Shown one piece after another: positions 1 through 11,757 of a DNA stretch of 64,000 nucleotides. The position numbers and the translations under genes are program-made. This stretch comes from Symsagittifera roscoffensis (lineage: Eukaryota > Xenacoelomorpha > Acoela > Convolutidae). How positions within the stretch are numbered: the stretch's first letter is position 1; the number at the start of each line of letters is the position of its first letter. Location: contig NC_087069.1 in assembly GCF_963678635.1 (NCBI RefSeq), positions 8,998,633 to 9,062,632 on the forward strand, written 5' to 3'. The notes below the pieces were generated by a model that saw only the letters and a list, made by a program, of their open reading frames with translations, had not been told where the DNA came from and searched no databases.

Positions 1-1132
1 AATATAAAATAACCAAAATATTTTACTTCATATGTTGAAGTGAACTTAATTGATGGTTTCTTTTTGAACTAATAAAAAAAATCTGCATTAAATCTGCACC
101 ACATTTATCATTAATGCATTAATTGGTTGCAATCGATTTTTAAAGTCAGTTACAAAAAACGGAATAATCAATCTCTAAAAAAGTAGCAGCAACATATGGC
201 TGGATAAAAAAACAATGATTAATTGAGTCAAAATAGAAGTTTCAACAACGTCTTACAGTTGAAAAATTACAGATAGTTAGTTTGCAAAAAAATTCCTTTT
301 TCGTTTTGTTTTTTGTTTAGAAAAAGTATTGATTAATTAAAAATACATTCGATAACCGTTAAAAGGCCGTTAATAGACAAATCAACGGAGCAATCAGTTT
401 TTCCGGGATTTTTAATTACGTATTACGTAGATGGGGTTTAAAATGGCGTATTACGTCATCATATTTACTTTTGTAACTACTCGAAGGGTTGCTACAAAGT
501 TTTAGGGGAAAAACTGCACGTGTGACGGGGGTGCAATTTTTTGATGTTTGCAAAAATGTATATCAGCTGTCCTTTGTTTGAGAAAAATGTCAACAACTAC
601 CAAATAATTTATCGACCATCATGTATGATTAATCAGATTTAAAAAATGGCTGGTTTCAATTGAAAAAAGCTTCTATGAGTTTTGAGCCTGATTTATTATT
701 GAACTTCCCGCTCGAATAGCAAACAAAAGTAAGAATAGCAAACAAAACCAAGACAGCTGATGAAAATTTTCCTGTTTTTTGTTCACGATGTATCCCCCTA
801 TTGCAATCTAGGAACTCATAAGAAGCCTTAAAAACATTCAAAAGCTCAGACCATTAAGCGTTCACTTTTTTCAGGCCGATTAAATTGATTGAAAATTAAA
901 ATTTCCCAGTCTAGAAAACTTTCAAGTTGGGGTAGACCAGAATTAAATGTGGTAAAATCGCAGAAAATGGGGGGGGGATCTTCATGTTGGCGAGGAATCG
1001 GTTTCCTAGTTCAAGATTCTAGATTCAATGTTTAATTTTTTATCATCTATCATCTGCAATACAAATTTTCAAAGGGCCTGGGGAGGCGGGCGGGGGGGGA
1101 GGGGAGTTCAGTTTGTTGAGTGGTCACCTTGA

Positions 1133-1325
1133 GGATCAAGTTAACATCCCCCCCCCCCCTCCACCAGTTAAGATCCTCCACCCCAGCGCTTAATTTAAGT
1201 TAAATTTGTTGAGCGTAAAATGCTCGATTCTGATTGGCTGAAAAATCCCAACTTAGAACCAAGTTAACATCCTTCCCCCCAACGGCTCTGGAGGGGGGGG
1301 GGGAGGGAGGATGTCAACTTGGTCC
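1133..1325. repeat. Family D MITE-like inverted-repeat element
   Basis: GGATCAAGTTAACATCC at the left and GGATGTCAACTTGGTCC at the right are inverted copies. Long C and G runs lie just inside the ends, also complementary. Confidence 0.65.
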
Positions 1326-2037
1326 GTCTTCCGTATAAATACCGTATATAATTTTTAGGAATAATCTGAAAATATAAAGAGAAGTCAATGGGAAAACAAC
1401 AACAAATAGGATACAGTTAGTCCTAACAGTTGATTTTTAGTCCTAACTTATGAATGGTTTTGTTCATTTCTTGAATTTAACTCCTTATTTCTGAAAAATT
1501 GTCTAATTTAAGCCTAAATTGGACATTAACATCGTGGATTCGTTTCTCATTATGGTTTTTTATGTTCATTCAAGGGATTGAAAAAAATGTCCCCAATTAC
1601 TATGTGTGCAATCATTTTGAGATAGCCACCAATCCAAGCAAAGCAAGCTTAATCAAGCAATTATAAAGCTATATTTACTCCTTCGGTAGTAACTTTGTCT
1701 CGTTAATTGGGGGTGAATGCAGGTTACCAGTTGTGACGTAAGCGCGGGTTAGATGGGTTTGGTGTGTTTCTCTAAAAATAACCGCCAAACCCTAAACCAA
1801 GTAATTAACTAAGCAAAATACTCCATTTTGTATGCTGAGGTTTAAAAATAGGTTTTTAGGGAAAGGAGATTAGGAACTTTTATTTTTCAAGCATTATGCT
1901 AGCAAACTTGAAAACTTGACATGCAATGAAATACGGGGCCTATTTTGGATGGATCTCTTTAACCATTACCCACCCCCTTTTGCAATTATTCCCTTTTCGT
2001 TACTAGGTTTTAAATCTCATATGCTTAACCATTGCAT

Positions 2038-2300
2038 TCAGGGGCGGATCTAGGTTTTTCTTTTTCCGGGAGGGGGGGGGGGGGGTAGCGGATTTTCAAT
2101 AAACTTTCGAAAATTTTGTCGACCAAATTGATTTCCTGTTTTCACCAAACTTTCTGCGCCGCAGGCAAAACTTTGCAAAAACAGGCCAAAATGGCACTTT
2201 TTGGAAAACCCTGACCAAACAATTGCGTTTTTTGGGCAGGCACTTCCCCTAAAAGTTATTATATATTGGCGCCAAAGGTGTCTTTAGAAAAATTTTAGGG
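2038..2300 (+). repeat. Family C repeat
   Basis: Starts CAGGGGCGGATCTAGG, a long G run, then TTTTGTCGACCAAATTGATT, GCGCCGCAGGCAAAACTTTG and an ATATATTGGCGCC motif near the end. Other copies: 7790-8047 (-), 9005-9200 (+), 38225-38450 (+, partial), 51166-51345 (+), 52960-53215 (-), 55985-56240 (+). Confidence 0.75.
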
Positions 2301-2334
2301 TCCGTCAACAAAATTGGATATCTCAAAATAGTAC

Positions 2335-3165
2335 AAAAGGAGGGCTACAAAAGATGGATATGTTTCGCGCTATCAACGCGTAAGAGGAGGTTTAATCCGT
2401 CTTAGAAATCGTTCCAAATTTGTCGAAGGAAGCTTTTTTGCCATTATTGATTTGTTACTAGGACTGAAATCTATCACTTCGTCCATAATATGGCGTGTGA
2501 GGAGCTGATTTTTTCAAAAATGACGATTTTTAAATTTTTTGTTCCGACTTTCGAAGAAAACGGAATATTTATGCTCGGTTTGGTTTTTTTTATTCAGTCT
2601 GTTTTTGCCAATCGAAATCATAGTTCGACAAAAATTGTTTATATTCCAATAAAGATATTGGCTTCTTGAGTTCAAATCTAAAAAGATTTTTTATCTCCGA
2701 TTATTTTTTGTTAAGTTATGGGGATTTGAAAATTGCTAAATTGGCCATGTTCTGGTCTAAGTTATGCGAGCTTTGAAGAAATTATTCAAACTGCTGAGAG
2801 TGTAACGCGAATTATTTATGATTGGCGAATTATCCCGCACAACAAAATCGTTCCAAATTGAGGCTAGAAATCAGGTCGTATTAATTTCTTAGGACTCAAC
2901 ATTTCACAGTTCGATATCGTCCAAAATTTAAAGGTTTTCAATATTTTCTTTTCCCAAAAACTATTCGATATGAATAAAGGAACAGTCGGAACGTTCAGGG
3001 CTTTGCCTATATATACGAGTAGTCTTGTTTTCTTCTCATTTTATTTTTTTTACATATAATTTTTTCATATTATTACTGGTTCATAGACCTTATAAGGCAG
3101 TCGGAACATTCAAGGATTCGCCCTGATACGAGCAGTATTGTTTCTTTATAGGGGTGGATATTCGA
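2335..3165 (+). repeat. Family B repeat, longest copy
   Basis: About 830 bp. Landmarks: CGCGCTATCAACGCGTAAG, TTCCGACTTTCGAAGAAAAC, GGAATATTTATGCTCGGTTT, TTATCTCCGATTATTTTTTG, GTAACGCGAATTATTTATGA, and two CAGTCGGAAC(A/G)TTCA motifs near the end. Other copies at 6085-6440 (plus), 8385-8935 (minus) and 14930-15110 (plus). Confidence 0.8.
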
Positions 3166-5587
3166 AACAAGCTACCCTATGGGGGGAATATTTTGAAAAT
3201 CCCATTTTTTTGGATTGCATATTGGAAAAAAAACGGAAAAAATCTGAAATGAAAATTGGAAACAGGAAATTATTGCCTAAACTTGCTTGATCTTAGCCAA
3301 AATAGACAAACTAACATCGCCATGCCAAATTTGAACTGGGAAAAAATTTTTTGTTTAATTTAGTTCATTAAGTATTGATTATAATCTGCATGGAAACTAA
3401 ACTTCCAGCAAGGCAGGTGACAATGCTCCGTCAAAGTTGTCAAAAAAGCAAACATTCACATGCTGTTAATTGAACGTGATTTTCATTTGAAAGTTCAACC
3501 GGACCGTTACGTGTCAATATGTCAATAAATAATGAAAAATGCGCTGTCAAAAATATGTATTTTACTAGAGAAAAACGAAAAGATGTAAGAACTGAATGAA
3601 TGAACTCCATGTAACCTGCAGTAATATTAATTTTTCATCAATATAGATTTTTTTGTTTTTCCACATTTGAACTTCCCAATTGATTTCAGCAATTTTGCTT
3701 TTCTTATCTTAAAGTATTGTTCAATCAAATTGAATTTGACATGTTTTCTAAACGTTCATTGTACAAAAAACTACATTTAAGAGCTCCCAGGCGTGAACAT
3801 TTTTGATGCGACTGATCAAATTTTCAGTCAAATTCAATCACTTAAAATGTCAAATCAAACTGCCAAACGCTCAATCAAGTTTCTAAGAGTATGAGAATTA
3901 GAGTTCGCTTTGCGATTGTGAGTTTGTGAATTTGATGGCCCATCGTTGCATTGGTAATGTATGAGAGGGCAAATTTTCACAAGACCTCTTGCTTGAAGTC
4001 TAGCAAAACTCGGGCAAATTTGGGGTAAGAACATTTTAGATGTTCAGACAGAGGGATGAAGACTGATTTCCTTGAAATCTGCTTGGAAACTCAACTAAAA
4101 CAATACAGCGTATGGAAAGTAATCAGACAAGAATTTAAAAAAAACTACCTGACATTAGACAGCAGTTCGGCTTTTATGCTTGATTTCCTTACACTGATTC
4201 CTTATTGAAAAATACCTGTTCAGCCGTTTCAAAACTCCAAAGAACTTATTCAGACTAAATATATTTAATCAAACTAACCTAGATCTGTGATCATACTAAG
4301 TTTCTGTGATCAAGAATTATATAATTTAATTTTTTTTAAAGATTTTTTTAAGTTCACCTAACTTTCGTGTTGATCCTAAAACTTAAGTTTTTCGATATGG
4401 TTTAAATTTGTTATTGAATTTTGTAGTTTTTTTATCTGTTGTGTTAGCTTTTGCGCGCAAAATAAAATACTAAAGATAAAAAATAAAAAAAATCCCTTTG
4501 GTTTTAGTTTGATGTTGAGAAAACTTCAGGAAATCAAATTAATCGCGAAAACAGGAAATCAAATTAATCGACCTAAAAAAGTTTGGCTGTTAAAAAATAA
4601 AAAACCGTTTTCTTTAAGTTTTTTTTGCTTTTTTATCATTCTGGTCTTAATTGTCTCAGCTATTTGCTTCTTGACGCTCTGCCAAAACACAAAAGATACT
4701 GATTTGTCTTAAAAATGGTGCCACTTGATAAATGAATTGAGCTTTGGAACTATTTGGAACTGAGAGCTATGTTGAGGCACAAAACTCGTTTTACAAAATA
4801 ACCAGCTCGGGATGAGCTCAACGGAGTTTTCATCAAGTTTTTAATTGATAACTTTGTTATTTGGAATGAGCGATAGTTTGACAACTCAATTTACCGTCGA
4901 CTCTACTTTTACGTGCTTTTTTTTGAAGATTGTCGATTGAAATAGATTTTAATTGAACTTAGAAAGTTACATTTAATAAAGTCACTCCAAACGTTTTTTT
5001 GATAATTTTCGTAGCATTTTTTTCTCTTTTTTTCTTTTTTTTTGCAACACTCTTTTCTGCAAGTTCTTTTCTGCAACTTAAAAGTTCTTTTCTTGCGATG
5101 TTCTTTTTAGTTGGAATTTATAGGTTATTGCCCAAATTAAAGGTCGCACATTTGGTTCAAGTTATCTAAGGTTCAAGTGTGAATAATTAAAAACTTATCT
5201 GACAATTTCAATCACTGATTAAATGTCCAAATATGCTAATTATCAAAGACAATTGTCGAATTTGCACGAAAGTCTGGAAGCAAATTTTGAGCACTCCAGG
5301 GTAATGCATAAATTATCGTTTTCTAATACTTTAATCAGAATTTTCAGCCCTAAGCTATGAAGCTCACAATAAAAATTTGAAATTATTTGGTCTAAAAATA
5401 TCGAAGTTTATAAGCCATGGCCCGAAGGAAATAATTATGACAAAAGAAACAACTAAAATTTATTTTGCTTTGGTTCCCAATTTTACTCCGATTATGTCTC
5501 GCCATATTAGTAAAGAGGTTTCAAAAATGACAAAAAAATTTCTCGTATAGAAAAAAGCTAAGAATTTTAAAGTCAAGTAGTTATTTC

Positions 5588-5761
5588 GGATCTTGTTAAC
5601 TATTCCCCTCCCCCATCTATGGTACCTTGTAACGAATCTCTTCCCCCCCCCCCCCCTTATAAAGGAAGAATTCAACAGTTAAGCATATACGAATTTGGTA
5701 CCTTGTAACGAATATCCCCCCCCCCCCTATTGCAATAGGGGGTAAATTGTTAACGAGATCC
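5588..5761. repeat. Family D MITE-like element
   Basis: GGATCTTGTTAACTATTCCC at the left and GTTAACGAGATCC at the right form terminal inverted repeats. Internal GGTACCTTGTAACGAAT occurs twice, each followed by C runs. No coding capacity. Confidence 0.75.
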
Positions 5762-6084
5762 GTTATTTTTGCTGGGAATAACGTGAAAAAAATACTGCCA
5801 TTGCATAACGTAGAAATTCAAAGCTAAAAATAAAATTTATTTTTGAAGACTTTGTAAAGCAACAAAATCTAAGCAATTATTTGTTTCGTACGTAAAAGCT
5901 TCCCGTCTCTTTATAAAATTAGCTTCTTGTTGTGCAAGTACCCCTTGAATATCTGACCACGACTGTATCGTACTTTGGGCCAAAATTGAAGTTACAAATG
6001 CTTGTGAAAAAAGTTTGTGAAAAAAACCGATCGATGAACAGTTAATTTGTTCAGGGTGAACATTTAAGTTCGTCATAAGAATTT

Positions 6085-6440
6085 ACTTATTGCTCAGATT
6101 TTCAAAGAAAACGGAATATTTATGCTTGGTCTGGTTTTTTTATTCAGTCAATTTTCGGCAATTGAAGAAATAGTTTTTAAAAAACATTTTTTATGCCCCA
6201 AGATATTGACTCACTGAAACCAAGTTTAAAAAAATCTTTTACCTCCGATCATTTTTTGCAGTATTGAGAGTTTGAAAATGGTCATTTTGGCCATTCACTG
6301 GACTAATTTATGCGCGCATTGTAGATTTTATCCATAATCCCAAAAGGGTAACGCAAATTATTTATGCGTGGCGAATTAGCTCGCCCATCAAAATTGTTCC
6401 AAACGGAATTCAGGCTAACTAACCGCTCTTATTAATTTTG
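6085..6440 (+). repeat. Family B repeat
   Basis: Colinear with 2545-2870: GAAAACGGAATATTTATGCT, TTACCTCCGATCATTTTTTG, GGGTAACGCAAATTATTTAT, ATTAGCTCGCCCATC. Confidence 0.8.
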
Positions 6441-6483
6441 TACAACTCAAATTTTTACATTCTGGGCAGTCAGGGGTCTAGAA

Positions 6484-6925
6484 CAACAAGCCGACAGGAC
6501 TTCAAGCCGAAGAGACTTCAGGCCGAAAATCAAACTTTACAAGCATCTCAAATCATTATTTTTTCATCTGTAAAACGTTTCTTTTCAAAATCTTAGGGTA
6601 GTTTAGTCCATAATAAGCGTTATGACAATGAATTATTTAGGATTTGGCATTAGTTAATAATATCAGCCGTTTTTTGAAAAGTATAATTATAAACAAGAAA
6701 ATTACCTTCAACCGTGTTTTATTTTTTAACTTTCCTAAACATCATTTGGAGGTTTATATTTCGTGAAAACACTAATAATTACCGAATAAAGATCATGAAA
6801 TTGAGAAATTCTTCAAAAAAGTTTTCAAATTAACCTTATTTCATGACTTAATAAGAAAGTTTTCGGCTTGAAGTCCCTAATTTCACTATTCGGCTTGAAG
6901 TCCCGTCGGCTTGATGTCCGGCACC
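6484..6925. repeat. Foldback element E with TTCGGCTTGAAGTCC arms
   Basis: Left arm has AAGCCGACAGGACTTCAAGC, then CGAAGAGACTTCAGGCCGAA. Right arm has TTTCGGCTTGAAGTCCCTAA, then TTCGGCTTGAAGTCCCGTCG. The arms are inverted and each holds a tandem duplicate of the motif. The roughly 300-bp centre is AT-rich and noncoding. Confidence 0.8.
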
Positions 6926-7789
6926 CGGCAGTCAGTGAACAATTTGGGCAGTCTTGTTGTGGTTTGAAAGTTGCCAATTTAATCTAAATTCGGTCAATGA
7001 ACTTTTGCGAGATTTTTTCCATTAAAGCGTAAGTGATAATAGCAATTTAATCCGGCTCAAAACTCGCTCCTTTTTGATTTGAAGCTATTCAAAACTATCA
7101 TTATAATTCTAGAACACGAGCTACATAATTTTTTTACTCTACAGAGCATGTGAATTTTTAATAAGTTTTTGAGTTCTCAAACAGATGACCCACTACTCTG
7201 ACCTCAAGGGTAGTTGAAATATTCAGAGGTTTTCCCTGATACAAACAGTCCTGTAGAATTTAACTTGCGCTTTAACAGAAGTTCTTATTTCATTCTTGAG
7301 AACATATGCATTTCAAAAATCAAAATAATCAAAACCCACAATTTTTTGAATTGCATCAGACGACCTTCCAGACATTCATTAAAAGTTGTTCAGACGATCT
7401 GATATCGGGAACGTCCAAATTTTAGTTTAAAGTTCATAATTTCTGCTGTAGCAATATTTCAAGCACCGCTAGCTTTCCATCTTTTCTAATGAAGTTAACA
7501 GATGTTTTCATTAAAAAAGGGAATGTTGGAGTTTTAGCAATCAATAATTTTTATTACAATTCAAAGTAACTTTAATTTCAAGCAAATGTTTTTGACACCC
7601 CCTGAGTGCAGAAGTAGATACACAGTTTCTCAGATTAATTCCGAGGTAGTAACAAGTCTTTTTCTTATTGAAGCGAACAAAATAGATGAAAAGTCTGATG
7701 GATTGCGAATAACTTCTGACTTAAGTTATTGTGGAAAATGCTCAACAGTTAATACTCAGCCCCCTTTGGTACTTTTTTAAGAAATCCAT

Positions 7790-8047
7790 TTTTGGCCGAC
7801 CGACCCTGAAATTTCTCTAAATAACATATACTAACTCTGAGGGGGAGCGCACGCCAAAAAACGCGATTTTTTTGACAAAATTTTCCAAAAAAGGCCCAAA
7901 AACGGCGCAGAAAAACAGCGTCTTTTTAGTGCCTTAGGAGATCTCGGAAAATCAATTTGGTCGACCTAAAAAAAGGTCGTCAAAATTTCCGAATTTTTTT
8001 TAAAAATCCGCCCCCTCCCCTCGAGAAAGTCCTAGATCCGCCCCTGA
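7790..8047 (-). repeat. Family C repeat, inverted
   Basis: ATTTGGTCGACCTAAAAAAA with GGTCGTCAAAATTT, then CCGCCCCCTCCCC and CCTAGATCCGCCCCTG, the reverse of the 2038 start. Confidence 0.75.
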
Positions 8048-8384
8048 TAAGGTGGTTGTGTTTCCTATAAAAAACAAATGCTTTTCAATGGCGCGAATAG
8101 TTGAACTGCTGCCAATTTTTTCCTCATTTAAAATCTTTTTGGTCCCATTTGAACAATCTCTTCTCTAAATAGACCAAGGGAACATTCTCCCCCCTAAAAT
8201 TGAATGGCAAACTCAAGCAGTAAAGATTGTATGCAATCTGCTCAAATCTGATCTTTTGTTTTCAGCTTAAGCTGTAGGAAGTTACACTTCAAAGCTTCCG
8301 TTTTAGATTTCAATTAAAAATGAATAAAAAAGGGGCAATTACTTCAAAGCTTGAATAATTTCAAATCAATAACAAAATGAACAA

Positions 8385-8935
8385 GATTGCTCGTATCAGG
8401 GCGAAGCCCTGATAATTCCGACTGCTTTTGAAGGTTTATGGAGCAGCAGTAATAACATAAAAACATTATATGAAATAAAATAAAATGAAATTTTTTTTTT
8501 CTAAAATTTAAAATTTTTTATGAAAATCATCCCCCCACACGCCATATATCGTACAAAAAGATAGTTTTCGTTCCTTGTAACACATCAATTATGGCAAATA
8601 AGCTTCGTTCAACCAATTTGGTACGATTTATATGACGGATTAAATCTCCGCTTACGCGTTAATAGCGCGAATTATATCGCGCGTTAATTGTCCCAAATTG
8701 GTCAAAATGGCCAAAATGGCAATCTTTAAACCCTCATAACTTTAAGAAAAATGATCACAGGTGAAATATCTTTTCAAATTTAAGCTCAGGACAACAATAC
8801 CTTTTGAATGATATAAAAAGATTCCGTCAAAAATGGCTAGTTAAAAAGTCGAAATTTGTCTGAAGAAAAAAAAAAACCCACCCCGAGCACAAATATTCCG
8901 TTACTTTCGTATCGAAAGTCGGAAGAAAAATTTGA
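8385..8935 (-). repeat. Family B repeat, inverted
   Basis: Reverse complement of much of 2370-3160: GCTCGTATCAGGGCGAAGCC, then the GCGAATTATATCGCGCG region and CCGAGCACAAATATTCCGTT. Confidence 0.8.
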
Positions 8936-9004
8936 TGATAACGTGTCAACTCTAAATTCAAATTTCAGCTTACAATATTCACTAGAAATTTATAATTACT
9001 TCAA

Positions 9005-9200
9005 GCAATGGCGTGCTCAGAATTTTTTTGGGTTTCGCTACATTTTGAAAATTTTGCCGACCTTTTTTTAGGTCGACTAATTTGGTTTTCTGAGTTCTTC
9101 GAGAATACTTTAAGGACCCCATTGTGTCAAAAAATCTCTTGGTCACAGGCAATATTTTCAAAAAACAGGCCAAAAAATTTATTCGCAGGGCATTTGGAAA
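9005..9200 (+). repeat. Family C repeat
   Basis: TTTTGCCGACCTTTTTTTAG, GTCGACTAATTTGG, CACAGGCAATATTTTC, AAAAACAGGCCAAAAAATTT. Confidence 0.7.
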
Positions 9201-9699
9201 TTACAGCGCCATCAAATTAGTTCAATTATTTAGTTAGCCGAAACGAATAGATAGGATTTGAAGTAATCATCAATATTTTCAATTAACGGATCAAATTAAC
9301 ATCCTCCCCCCTCCCCATTATTCACAGTGTATTGGCTTCAGTTTAAAGCGGACAGGACGTTGTTTATATTTGCCAGTGCAATACAAGACTGTCAGTGCAC
9401 ACGAGTGCAGAGTATTTGACAAGTTTTTGACAGAAGTTGTAATAACGCGATGACAAGAAAAAACGGACAGTCTTAATTAAAATAGAAGTCCAATTGAATT
9501 TAAAATCGAAACAAACCAATTCTTTCAGGCCAGCTCCCACCAAAAAGATGAAAAAATAAAGTGACAATTTTTAATAGAAACTGGATCATTTTTCCTTAGA
9601 AATGGACAAAAATAGAAATAAAAATGAAGTATTGTTTTAAACCTTGTTAAGGGTTCTCTATATATTTAAGTGTCTATATATTTAAGCTCGTCTAAATTT

Positions 9700-10500
9700 A
9701 AGTGTCTAAAAAATCGATTTAAATCGATTTGGATGGATTTTCAGACCCACTGAAATCAATTTTTTTTTGCTAACAAGGCGAAAGAAACATACTCTTTAAA
9801 AATTTTTTATTCTCGATTTTTTAAATATCAACCAACACTCGTTCCATATGTTATAGGATTCAATAAAATGATCCGCATAAATCAGATTTTAAGCTCGAAA
9901 ATAGGCAATGAAATTATAGAAAATTATTGTAAATCCCATGTAACAAACAAGAAAAGGGTAAGAACAAACTAAAATTTGATCTCATTAATATGCAATTAAA
10001 TCAAATAAAATTATGAAGATAAATCAGATTTTGGGCAAATTTTATAAAACGAATCAAGAAAAAGGTCAATATAGATCAGTTTTTGAACTCAAAGTATGCA
10101 AGAATATCATAGAATTTTTTCGATTCTTTGGTCTTTTTCTTTGGTCTGTTTTATGCTAAAATACGCTATGAATGTAAAATGAAAAATGATAGGCATTGAT
10201 TAATTGAAATAAAAATTCAAAATTGATAAATCTCGAATGAAAAAAAATCGATTTAAATTGATTTAAATCCGTTTTAATCCCCTTAAAAATAAAATAAAAT
10301 TCAGACTGAAAAAACGCATTTAAATTGATTTAAAATCGATTTAGATCAATTTTTTTAGCTGGGATTTAAGATCAATTTAAATCGATTTCAAATCGATCCA
10401 AATCAATCTTCATCTTTTTAATTTAATCTTCGTACTTTTTTCATACTAAAATCGATCTAAATTTATTCAACGTAGTTTTTTTATAATAAAATCGATGCTA
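9700..10500. repeat. ATCGATTTAAAT-rich degenerate repeat block
   Basis: ATCGATTTAAATCGATTTGG at 9714 and repeated inexact versions at 10245, 10317, 10375 and 10449, in both orientations, in AT-rich sequence. Could be a decayed element with long inverted ends. Confidence 0.5.
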
Positions 10501-11143
10501 ATCCATTTTTGTCAGTGCGGGTTTGATTTTTTTGGGAGATTACGGCAAAAAAAAAGAAAAAAAGAGAGCCAGTTTGTGGCTTAATTAAGAAAATTGCTTC
10601 GTTTCGACTGTTGTGGTATATTACTGTTTTGCTTTTCTGAGTTATGTCGTTATTTTCAAAATTCACCCCTTTTCGAATATCTTAAATAGCTGGGATATCC
10701 AAAACAAAGTGGATTTTTTCCTTTCCTCCACCTGTAAAGTTTCATTTGTAAAACTACTTTTCAAGCCGTCCAGTTGTTACAAAAAGTGATATGCTGATTT
10801 CTTAGGATGTTCAGTGCATATTTAGTCGTCTAAAACTGCTCCTTACTACACCAAAACTGTTGCTTATCTGAGTTGAGTGAAGAAAAAACTTATTTTTTTT
10901 TGTATTTCAGAGAAAAAAATGTTCTATTTGGGCATTTTTTAAAAACTTTTCAGATAAATTCATCGGTTAGGTTTTCGTCGAATGTCGCTCTATTTCAACT
11001 TAATTGCAACCTTTTAATTTTTTTTTCAATGTAATAAATTTGTTTAAGGAATATACGTTCATATTATTTACAAATTTTTCCCGAAAAATCCCATCTTGGA
11101 AGCGCATCAAAAATGTTTATTTGTTTTTGTTGTGGTGTTTTAG

Positions 11144-11277
11144 GGAGCCCTATTTGCGGACCCCGCAGAACATGCTGTTTGTGAACCAGGCGACGATTGA
11201 CCTGCTGATGGTGCTTGTCATCCACCCCGCTTCCGCCTTCTTCAGCTTCAACCGGTCCATCCACTTTTCCCCAAAAA
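11144..11277 (+). CDS. Isolated exon of a rhodopsin-class (class A) GPCR, intracellular loop 1 and TM2
   Basis: 134 nt, phase 2 in and phase 1 out. The acceptor is TTGTTGTGGTGTTTTAG and the donor GTAAGG. The encoded peptide EPYLRTPQNMLFVNQATIDL is followed by LMVLVIHPASAFFSFN. LRTPxNxLxxNxAxxDLLM is the loop 1/TM2 signature of class A receptors, with the conserved Asp at position 2.50, and is closest by eye to opsins. The exon is strikingly GC-rich against its flanks. No TM1, TM3 (DRY) or TM7 exon was seen on either side up to the Caspr 3' end, though the gap at 15714-15913 could hide one. It may be part of a gene with long introns, a gene remnant, or an exon copied here. Confidence 0.62.
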
Positions 11278-11602
11278 GTAAGGAAAAACGATCAGAAACA
11301 GCTTACGAGTTTTTGACTCGAAAGTATAATTATTATTTAAAAAAGTCTGAAAATTCTGATTGGCTGAAGATGATCTCTTTAACTATTCCCCTCCCCGCTG
11401 GTTTGTAAAAAGAGGGGACTAGTTATTGCCAAATTCTCATATGCTTAACCGTCGAATTATTCCATTATAGGGGTGCCAATTCGTTTATTTCACTGTAACG
11501 ACTGTTACGACATGATAGGGGTTGTAGTTCGTGAAAATATAACTCAGAATTAAGTTAACAAGTTAACAACCTGCAGCTACTCTTATTTGGGACGGCGCGG
11601 GG

Positions 11603-11757
11603 GGATCTTGTTTACTATTTCCCACATTATGGTACCTTGTGACGAATATCCCCCCTATAAAGAAAGAATTGAACAGTTAAGCATATACGAATTTTGTACC
11701 TTGTTAATTATTTTCCCCCTATTGCAATAGGGGGGGGGGGGGGAGTTAACGAGATCC
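11603..11757. repeat. Family D MITE-like element
   Basis: Same layout as 5588-5761: GGATCTTGTTTACTATTTCC, GGTACCTTGTGACGAATATC, AACAGTTAAGCATATACGAA, G run, GTTAACGAGATCC. It lies about 330 bp beyond the GPCR-like exon. Single ends of the family also occur near 1955, 11370, 34857 and 48776. Confidence 0.75.

Larger units (their letters stand above)
1..11143. other. Repeat-rich noncoding stretch without recognised genes
   Basis: Besides the family B, C, D and E copies listed, I see no coding signal: open frames are short, AT-rich and lack recognisable motifs. Small C/G runs recur (960-1100, 2070, 5640). Confidence 0.6.

Noticed and set aside
4509-4712. 67-codon plus-strand frame with a hydrophobic stretch
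   Set aside because: Hydrophobic Phe/Leu runs are common in T-rich DNA; there is no other support.
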